This document shows, in pieces, positions 29,023 to 38,200 of a stretch of DNA of 42,500 bases. The stretch's first letter is position 1. Each line of letters opens with the position of its first letter. The notes beneath the pieces were generated by a model. That model had not been told where the DNA came from, made no database searches, and worked only from the letters and a program-made list of their open reading frames with translations. The position numbers were made by a program, and so were the translations under genes. Source of the DNA: Symbiodinium natans (taxonomy: Eukaryota > Sar > Dinophyceae > Suessiales > Symbiodiniaceae); the NCBI GenBank assembly GCA_905221605.1, contig CAJNDS010000846.1, forward strand, positions 125,001 through 167,500, read 5' to 3'.

Positions 29023-29666
29023 CTTTCATTCAAGGGGCTGGGTGTTGTAAATTGAGGCTCAGGGTTTAGGATTTGGGGTTTAGGGCTAGGGTTCGGGGGT
29101 ACCCCTTCTATGGACCTTGCCATGAGGAGCCACTGGCAATGCCAGCTAAACGGGACCTAAACTTCACAACAGCCCCTCCCCACTCCCCCACCCATTTACA
29201 CTAACCCCGAAACCGCCTTTTGGGATCTGCCTGGATGGCTTTGGCATCTGGGCGTTCATAGCTTCAGGGTTCGGGCTTTCGGATCTTGCAGAAGGTTTAG
29301 GGCTTCTAGGGCTATAAGGATTAGATTTTGGAGTTTTCGGGCTTGGGACACCCTATTTGGGAGTTTACGACAATAGCGGGCCCCGAATATACACTCCCAC
29401 ATAGTATGGGATACCCTTATGACAAGGACCCCCATAAGGTACCGCTAATTTCGGACACACCCATCTGTCCATAACCCTAAACCCTAACACTACCTGCTAA
29501 ACCCTAAAGCCTGAAAAAGGCAGCCTAGATCTGAAATGTTTAATTTTGTTGAAGAGCGAACGCTTCTTTAAGACCTCGAACGGGTATTCAAGGCTCGATC
29601 GGGTTTTCCTTTCGCCCAGAGCTTGAAGCCATGATGGGGGTTGAACAAGCTGAAAAGAGCACCTTT
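29023..29666. other. Non-coding; relic of the hairpin family
   Basis: 29340-29465 contains ACCCTATTTGGGAGTTTAC, GACAATAGCGGGCCCCGAAT and short palindromes related to the element at 26283-26395. Short CCCTAAA remnants at about 29470-29500. This would also be the region just downstream of the stop codon of gene 1. Confidence 0.5.
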
Positions 29667-32600
29667 TCACTCTCGTTCGGCGGCACGCATAAACAGTAGC
29701 TGCACATGTGTGAGATACCTCTCGAGGGCACGTTGAATCCGAAGCCGAGGTGAAACTGACCTTGTCAAGGCACAAAATCGGCCTATAAAATCCTCGTCAA
29801 CTGGGCACGCTTCCACCATCGCGTTCTCTACATATTGGCCAGCTGCCGTTTGCACCGCCATCGCGTATACCACGTGCCACAGCATGTGGATTTTTGGGAG
29901 CATCGCGAAACGTAGTTCTGCTGCAGCAAGCGACAGCCCAGCCAAGCGGCTGTAAGCGCCCAGGAAGTGCCAGCCTGCAGCGTTGATACGCTCAGCTTCG
30001 GCTGGATGGATCCACACATCGGCAGCGTAGAGCGACCGCATCCAGAAGTTCAAAGCGCGGCTGGAGGAAGCCTTAAATGTACACACATTGCAGCTTCAAA
30101 CCCAACCTGCTACGTAGAGCACAAAAGAGAAACAAAGCCTCCATAAACTCGATGTAGAAACCTGAAAAGCATGCATTTTGCACGCCAAAGGTCAATGAGC
30201 CGATCCCTCTCATCCTCGCTCTCTTCCAGAGAGTGGAACTTGCAGAAGTGTTCGATAAACTGACACAAAGACGTGGTGAGAGATCCCTTGTTCCAACTGC
30301 CAGATGCATCCTGCGTCGAGCTCCCCCAGCCCATTGTATCGCGGGTCAGCTTCTGGATATAGTTTGTCTTGCGATTCTCCTATGTAGATGGCAGTTTGTG
30401 CAAAGTAAAAGGCACCCCGTGAAATCGCAAGTATAGCCAAACAGAGACTGACGAGATAAGGCAAGTATCCTTGCAGTACTCCAGATAAAAGCCTGTCAGC
30501 TCCTCAAACTTTGCATCGATAGAGTCGCCCTGGCAATATCGAAGCAAGATGACGAGTGCGCTCGCGCAGAAAGGTTTGCCAATCCCAAGGTTGATAGTGT
30601 GAAAAACATCCACTTTGTGGAACGTCTCCTTCTTGTCTGGTTCGTGCAGTAGAACCTTGGTAAAGATGGGCTCCTCGACCCAAGGAGGCTCGGCACCAAA
30701 AGTCTTGGCGTAGGCAGCATCGGCTGACCTGTAGATGCCCCTTTTTTGTGAATGCATATAGAAAGCTTTGAAAACACATGAGCGCGCCAAATCACTGTGT
30801 GTACTCAAGATTCAACAAGCTACACGTTCTCGAAGTCGAGGTTAGGTCTCCCCGCAAGGCAGAGGTGGCAAATGCCCGTGCAGGGCTTCTTGCTGTTTGC
30901 AGCCTTGGGCCCATTTTTGTAACTGCGCTCCATCCCAGCAGAGGTCGCCTCAACCGTGCAAAGGCTGGAAACCCGGTATGTGTTCAACAAACACACATCG
31001 AAACAGAGATGCTCGATGCAATCAACGGCAAATAGAGAACCCTCCTACACATGGCCAAACCTGCACATCAATCCGGAACTTATAAAACAAATTGTAGCTG
31101 GGGACCAGATACGACCAGTCTCCTTTCTGACCAATGGGAATCGGGTGCAGACGCTGCCCATTCTGAAGAGTAACCCCATCGCGGCTCGCTTTGTCCAAGG
31201 ATCGAACTGCCAGCTCCAGGACTTGGTTGTAGGTGTGCTGGCTGTCGCGATAATCTTCCTGTCAGGGAGTTTGTCGTGGAAAATGGAACATCTTAAAGAG
31301 GTGGGCATACATGTATAGAGATCGTTATTATGGAGTGAGATCGGTCCTTGAGGGCCGCAATGATCAAGAACCTAGTTTCAAAAGCGTGGCCGAGAAAGTT
31401 CAAGTGGTGTGGGCCGCCCTCGAGGTCACCCATCTTGCTGCTTGAAGTTCCTTTGCCCAACGGCGATTGGAAAGATATCACTAGTGCCCCGTCTTTCTTC
31501 AGCGTCGTGCCTTCATCCCCGTGCAGATAAACCGGCACGGCCTGGTGAAGACTCACCAGGCCAGCCTTCGCCAGTTCAAACACTTGGTGGCTCGGATGTG
31601 CCTTCTCGAACCTGTCCCAATATTGTCGCAGGGACGATGAAAAATCACCTTTGCAACCAACCAGTCTGTCCAGCTGCCCGGCTTTGTCCAAGCAGCGGAT
31701 CCACTCAGACACAGGAATGTACGGGAAGTCCCGTTGCCGCCCCACGTGCCCAAAAGCCAACTCGACTTTGAATCGCAGCCCATGCTTTGCAAAGGCCCGG
31801 GCCACGATGTGTTCCTCGATACGCGAATTCAGAAACACCATTCAGTTTCAAGGAACTATATTTCTAAAAAGTCGGGACGGAACCACACAGACTCCAACGA
31901 AAGCCCTATAGGCCCTAAACCGTGTTTTCACCCTGAAAATAGGCCCACTATATATAGACCCTATATATGTAAACTTAATAAAACCTATATATATATATAT
32001 ACATATACCCTTACGAATATATACCCTTTGACAAAAAGGCTGCTAGAGGGTCTTCTACAAAACCCCCTAAACCCTAAACCGCCAGACCGAAGCAGAGAAA
32101 TCCCAAGGTCAGGGTCGAGGCTCAGATTTGGTTTCAGGTGCGCCATACAGTTCCCAAAGTACCGGGCAGATCGTGCAGTTGGCAGGATTGAAAGGCTCAG
32201 ACTTTTCACGCATGTCATAATCCACCGTTGACGTGGCCTGCTTGATGATGTCCACGCACGAAGCCTGATCGAAAGCAGCAAAAGCCCATAAATCCTACGC
32301 GCGCAAAGTCTATATAGTTTAACCCTCACCCTAAAAGTAACACCCTCTCTAAACTGCATACTAACAAGACACCACGTAGAAACCTATACAGAGGCAAACC
32401 CTGGCAAACCCAATGGAACCTTTAAACTTCCCTGTCAGACCCAATTTACAATCTGTACCTCGCATTTTAGGTGACACTCCATGTAACTGTAATCCTTCGA
32501 CCATACATCCTCTTCAAGTTCCAACGAAGCCCTACACCACTGCGAGCAATGCTTCAGCGGGGCTCCTTTGGCATAGCTCCACGCCAATCTCACGGCAGCA

Positions 32601-32864
32601 TCTGAGACACCTGGCGAGCAAAGGGGTTTAGTCACAAACTGCTTGGGGCAGGAGAATAATGCAAAGTATGGGTTGGCATTTGCGAAAACGTCAAGACTGT
32701 TTTTTTGCCTTGCCATCTTCGCTGCGAAGGCACACTTGTCGTCGTCACTTGCAGATTGCACAGATAAAGCAGTATCTAGCTGAAGCACAACAGCCGTCGG
32801 TAACAGATTCTGGTTGTTGACATCGGGGTAGTTGTGGCAGCTGTTGGGATACTCAGCAAGAGGC
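29667..32864 (-). CDS. Gene 1: large dinoflagellate-family protein, possibly transposase-derived
   Basis: Eight exons: 32459-32864, about 32142-32264, 31347-31814, 31061-31258, 30830-30903, 30470-30728, 30182-30379 and 29667-30071 (TAA/TGA-type stop at 29667-29669). Lengths and phases fit throughout except for the exact 3' end of exon 2. Landmarks in order: HLKCE; NPANCTICPVLWELYG; VPVYLHGDEGTTLKKDG; LNFLGHAFETRFLI; VTLQNGQRLHPIPIGQKGDW; CTGICHLCLAGRPNLDFE; KVDVFHTINLGIGKPFCASA; YCQGDSIDAKFEELTGFYL; GSWNKGSLTTSLCQFIEHFC; LPKIHMLWHVVYAMAVQTA; PVDEDFIGRFCALTRSVSPR. I recall many dinoflagellate predicted proteins with the same series of motifs. The layout, with conserved Asp/His/Glu in separate blocks, suggests descent from a transposase, but this is inference. 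Donors include GT, GC and GA. The 5' end is not resolved: there is no upstream room for much more than a trans-splice site. Confidence 0.75.
31860..32110. other. AT-rich, CCCTATA-bearing intron of gene 1
   Basis: The intron between exons 2 and 3 of gene 1 holds ACCCTATATATG and TATATATATA runs plus CCCTAAA remnants on the plus strand, that is TTTAGGG in sense. Confidence 0.6.
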
Positions 32865-32950
32865 CTTCATAGGCCTTCAGCATGCGCATACGCACGCTGA
32901 AGCACATGTAGAAACAACCCAGCCCCACGATGCAACTTTGTTGCAGCATG

Positions 32951-35238
32951 CTACTTCTTGGGCTGCTTGGAACCTTTCTTCGGGGCAGCTTTGGTTTTTG
33001 CCTTTGGCTTTGGAGCCTTTGCAGGCGGCTTCGAATCCTCCTCGTCGAGCTCTGGCTTTTCTTCTCGTGGCCGCTTGCCTCGTCGATCTGGAAGGACAAG
33101 CCTGAGCCACGCGTGATTTCTGTGTGGGGTCGAAGCTTTGTAGAGGCTGCGTGGAGATTGACTATGTAGATTGAAAAGATTTTCCCTTCTAGATCCGTCC
33201 TAAGGGATTACATCGGGTTTATAGGATTTGGGGCAATTTGGGGCTCAGCACCACTGTGGTTTTTGGGGCTTCGGGAGTTGTTGTCGCTTGGGGCTTTGCG
33301 TCTCGGGGGTTGGGCGCCGAGAAGCCTGATGCGGGAGTCCAGGGCAATAAGCTCAGCGCACCTTGTGGGCAGCATGGGTATAGAGGTCTTTAACAACACA
33401 TATTTAGACTTACAAACAGTCCCTGTGCCCGAAAACTTTCAACAGCGTTAGACAGCAACATGTACAAAGGATCGAGGCAAGCCGCGGCTTCTTCACCATC
33501 TCTCTGGCCGAATCCAGGCTCTCTTGGAACCTTGGATGCTTCAGATGAACCGCTGTACCTCCCCACCCTCACCCCCAAGACTTTGGACTTTGGAATCAGT
33601 TCTTTTGGCACGACACTGCACCCCGGCCGGCTCCACAACGCGCTATGTAGTCCGTTAAATGGTTTGTGTATAGGGTTAAGGTTAAGGGTTCAATATGGGG
33701 TTTGTAGGCTTTTTGGTGTATAGGGTTAAGGTTAAGGGTTCAAAGTCTTTGAAGCATTGCTAGGCTTTCGGAACGATTGGTATACGAAGTAAGTAAAATA
33801 TGGCCCGCCCAGGCAGGCGTGCACCGTCTCTCCGCCATCACGCTCATTGCGGCATCCTGGCTCACCTTGGCAGAAGGGGTTTAGGGTTTAGGGTTTAGGG
33901 TTCAGGGTTTAGGGTTTAGGGGTTTACCCTAAACCCTGAACCCTAAACCCTATAAACCCAAGAAACCCTACATAACCCTAAACACAAAAAACCCTATATA
34001 AACCCTAAACCCTATAAACCCTATAAACCCCATAAGGTTGTTTTGGGTTTAGGGTGGGTTTAGGGTTGACACTGTGCTACATTGTATCCCACAGGCTATT
34101 AAAGCAAGACTCCTTTGTAACGTTGTATCATGGCAGCTTCCACAAAAGACGGGCCAACATGTTCGCATGAAGCGTAAACCACCACCATGCGTTGCCACTT
34201 CTGGTGCCGGTCAGTGACATATCCGAACCGTCGATTGAAAAAACGAGTGGAGGGACAATGTGTGAACCCGAACTTGTAGACCATAGGGCCATGTCTGGTC
34301 AAGGTTTTGCTGAGCACTGCGAAGCAATGTACTAGGATTGAGCCAGGGAGGGCATCTGGTTTCGGTAAATCACATTCGATGATGGCCCCAGCGTTGTCTA
34401 TCTTTGCGAAGCATTCGGCAGTTCTTTCCAGAGCAACCATGTCCCGATGTAGATAACGTAGGCGCTCAGGGAGAAGCGCACATGACACCTGGAGGTTATA
34501 GGGTTGAGAGTTTATATATAGGGTCTATGTATAGGGTTGAGTCCGGTTGAGGGTTTAGGGTGGAGGTGTGGTTCAGCCGGTTTCATATAGTGTTGGTCGG
34601 CATAAGTATTGAAACCAAGGCACTGGCTTGGGCGACGTCGACAAGGATGGCGATCCTCCGGACTGCTCCTGAAGGTTTTATAACTAAAGGGCTTCGGTTG
34701 CTTTATGGGAGTTGAAAATTGGCGGTTTTCGTTCTAGCCCTGGTACCAGACACCAAAAAACTTAAATCGAAGACCGACTTTAGCGTTTCAAGGTTTGTCC
34801 ACTTGGGGTGTTTCGGGTTTTTCAGGGGTGTTCAAGCGGGGTGGAACTTCATAGGGAGCCTTAGGGAGCAGTGCGGAGTATTCGGGGACTTGGGTTTTCT
34901 GCCCCCCTTGGAGCCTCTCCCTTAAGAACCCTTTTCGGGTGTATTGAAAACACAATCTAATTCTATATAGAAACAACCCGAAGAGCCTGAAACCCTAAAC
35001 CCTGAACTCTGTTTAAAACCCTATGGGGTTTGCCCTAAACCTCGAACCCTTTCTATGTATACCCTATTTATACATAATATCTTTGTATATAACCCTTTAC
35101 AACCTAAAACCCTGAACCCTAAACCGAAGTCGAACCTCCACAAAGCCGAGGCTCTCTGTTGTAACGCAAGAGTTCTTTCAACCACATCTCTTCATCGTCT
35201 GTCTCGTCGTCGCGACGAGTGCCAGATATCACAGCCAT
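32951..35238 (-). CDS. Gene 2: GIY-YIG-like protein with basic tail
   Basis: Four exons: 35155-35238, 34113-34488, 33748-33856 and 32951-33101, total 720 bases, 239 aa plus stop TAG at 32951-32953. All phases fit. N-terminus MAVISGTRRDDETDDEEM (acidic). The core at about residues 85-190 reads YKFGFTHCPSTRFFNRRFGY, MVVVYASCEHVGPSFVEAAM and IQRYKGCRNERDGGETV then PYFTYFVYQSF. This is the Y-KFG-T-x-P-x-x-R pattern of GIY-YIG-type nuclease-like domains (T5orf172/Mug113 group), followed by the conserved Glu of the helix. The tail (RRGKRPREE, then Lys/Ala/Pro-rich KAPKPKAKTKAAPKKG) looks like a nuclear-localisation or nucleic-acid-binding extension. Whether it cuts DNA cannot be told. Donors GA are used at 34112 and 33747. 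The start ATG at 35236-35238 is tentative because it overlaps the terminal exon of gene 3. Confidence 0.72.
33666..33743. repeat. Duplicated phrase in a gene 2 intron
   Basis: GTGTATAGGGTTAAGGTTAA followed by GGGTTCAA occurs exactly twice, 50 bases apart, at the 5' end of the third intron in sense orientation. Confidence 0.9.
33883..34064. repeat. Inverted telomere-like arrays inside a gene 2 intron
   Basis: TTTAGGG units (33883-33920) are followed directly by CCCTAAA, CCCTGAA and CCCTATAAA units (33924-34030), then TTTAGGG again at 34044-34064. The intron (33857-34112) is almost filled by them and can fold on itself. Confidence 0.88.
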
Positions 35239-38200
35239 TCACTTCACACTCAACCCCGGGAATTGTAAAGGAATCAAGGTTGGGGAGGAACCGGTGCAAA
35301 AGAACTGCTGATGGCTGCACACGCACCTATCTGAAACCGCACAAGTATACTGACATGTGCTAATCATTTGCGCCAAAGAAGCTTGGTAGTGACCGCATCA
35401 TCCTCCCGCAAAGAGAAGTCGGCTTTGAGGGCAGACAGATCGCGATAGCAGGCTTGGAAGTTGGCGTCGAGCTTGTCCAAATCCTTGATCAACCTGGATG
35501 TTTGGATTTGGGGGTGTGTATTAGAAGGCTCCGCACAAACCTCTGAACCCTCAGCCACGTAACAAACCCTTACAAAAACGACGAGTTTATAGGGTGTATA
35601 AAGTTTGTGTATATCGTACATTTCTATATGTATACATGGGACACTATACATATATACTAAATATATACATTTTCATATATAGGGCTTGAATATTGGGGTT
35701 GACATGTGTTTATCGGGTTCATATATGGTTCCTTGTCCCGTGTCGGTACCCCCCCCCCCCCCTCCAAACCCTCAACCCAAACCCCAACCACACCACCACA
35801 CCACCCAAACCACAGGGGCAGGGCGGGGACCCTAAGCCTTAAACCCTAAACCCTAAACCCTCAACCCTCAGCCCTCAGCCCTCAACCAAACCCCAACCAC
35901 ACCACCCCACAGAGGGGCCCGAATTTGGGGGGCTGGGCGGGGGCAGCGACGCTGCACCTTTTATAGGGTTTCTATAGGGTTTAGGGTTAGGGCTCTTGGG
36001 CGTATAGGGTTTAGGCTTGATATATAGGGTTTAGGGCATCTCAGGACAAGGGACTCAGCCTTCGGCGGCGGGAGATCTCCTTCTTCGGAATCTTTGATTG
36101 CATTCTTGTGCTTGTTGATAGTGCACATGTAGTTATGCACAGCATCCATGAACCTGATGAGCTCCGGCAGAGCCTGGAGAAGAGAAGGTTTGTTTGTGGG
36201 CTTGCAGGGTTTAGGGCTTATAAAAGGTTTTAAACACATCTATTGGATTTTTGTTAGGGGTTGTCGAAACAGAAACCATGCAGGGATGGCATTTTTACCT
36301 GGCCTTCTGGCCCACTTGTTCCGGCTTTGGGGTTTGGTTGCTTTCGTCCGTCAGCTCCAGAAGCCGTGGGCCTTCCGGCGCCGTCGCGCTCTCTGCCACC
36401 TATAAGCATCTACAGAAAAAGAATCCAACACGAGGGAAGTCGGAGAGATGCTGCGATTCATGATGCGATTTGCAGCCATGGTTCCCCCATGTCTGTTTCC
36501 TCCCTCTGGCGCACGAGTTCCGACTGTTTTATGCTCTCCTTCGTGGACACCTCCACGAAAAATTCGGGAATACTTTGGTTATACTTCCATCGCCTGGGTC
36601 ACACGTTGCAGATCCTGTGTAGATCAAGTTTCAGCGATCAAACGCAAGAACTCACGAGTTAGGGATGAGGAGCCTCATGAGCACCTGTGGAAATTTCTCG
36701 CAGTACGAGATGATGGAACGGATGGTCGGCCTGTAGGCGCAAGTTCAGGGCTGGCGGTGATCATGTTCATCCATATGAATGTGCACATGACACACGCTGA
36801 TGCATATGCCGGCAGACCTGCTGTACTCGCCGCTCTTGACCATCCGCTCTTCGGTGAGCCACTCGCCGTTCACTTCCTTCTCCTTGAGGTCCATGCGCTC
36901 GCGAATCACTTTTACCTGCGTTGCGAAGGTGGCCTGAACTGCCGCAAGACATTTAGTTGGTGCGTGGCCGGGCTTTGTCAGGTTATCACGCACGCATGCA
37001 CTTCACACAGGCGTATATAAGGCGAGCGGCCACCATTCGCTTGTGGTGGCCCCTTGTGCCTTTCAACTCGGTGTTTCCGACTTTCTGCAAAGCCTCTAGC
37101 AAAGCCATCTCCAGCCATTCACGCCCTGGCCCTCCTTGATTGTACTGCTTGTGGGTTTCCTCGTCCACATGGCACTTTTGGCTCTTGGGCTTCTTCTCAC
37201 AGAGCCGCTTGAGTCGCATACGAAGAGCATCGTGTGAGAGCTTCTGAGTTGTAGACCAGCATGAGTTACACAACTCAGAAAAGACATGTTATGTTGCACC
37301 ATGTGTCTACACATACCGGGCACGCTGAGTTGCAATGGTGCCATCTGGAGACACGACAAAGACCGTGCCCGAGCCGGCTTCGTCCATGTTCTCCGCTTCA
37401 CCGTCGCTGTCGTCGCCGCCGCGTTCTCTGGAGGCGGTTGGTGTGGCCGGAGAGCGGCTGGTCTGGGAGCTTTGCACTTGCTGGAGTTGTGCTTGCAAGT
37501 TTTGCACTTGGGCCTGAAGCGCAGAGATCTGGCTGGACTCAGTCTGCTGCCCGCCTGGCTTGGGGGACAGGTTGAAGTTAAGCTTGCTCTGGTGTGACCT
37601 CCTTGGCGTAGACCAAGAAGACGGCGTAGGGGCCAGTGCCAGTGCCTGGCACGCTGTGTTGACCTTCGGTGAAGGCTCGGCCTTGTCTGCGCCGTGTTCC
37701 ACTACGGGCCTTGCTTTGGGAGACTCCTGGCAAGTGCCTTCCGTGGCCGGGCCTGTTTCTGCTGGGGGTTTTGCGGCGCACTTGGAAGGGCTGCTCTGCC
37801 TACTCGGGGCCGGGGTCTTAGGAGTTTCGGCGGTGAGCGTGGACATCGAAGCACTTGGCGAGAGCATGGGGCGGTCCTGTAGGAGGTGCACAGAATCAGA
37901 AACCCTTCATCCAAACCCCTGTACAAGATAAAAACGTAGAAAAAACAAGCCGTTGTATACCTCGATCTAAACATAAACAAAGCCGTATTTCAGCCCAGAC
38001 CCCCACCACAGGAGGAACATCCCTGGATCACAGAGAAAACTTACATAGATATGAAGTTTTGTCGTCGAAAACCACAAAGGACACCCTTTAAAACTTACCT
38101 GCCATATATGAACTATATAATTTGTACGGTTAATATATTTCGGGTTTATACTTATTAACCCCAAAACCCTAATAAACCCTATAAACCATATATATATATA

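Noticed and set aside
33390-33638. An extra exon in gene 2 or a separate gene
   Set aside because: The minus frame is open (EPGFGQRDGEEAAACLDPL), but the flanking exons join in phase without it and no clear AG|G plus donor pair was found; it was treated as intron.
36448-37020. 190-residue plus-strand protein
   Set aside because: Antisense to well-supported exons of gene 3 (36467-36933); a shadow frame.
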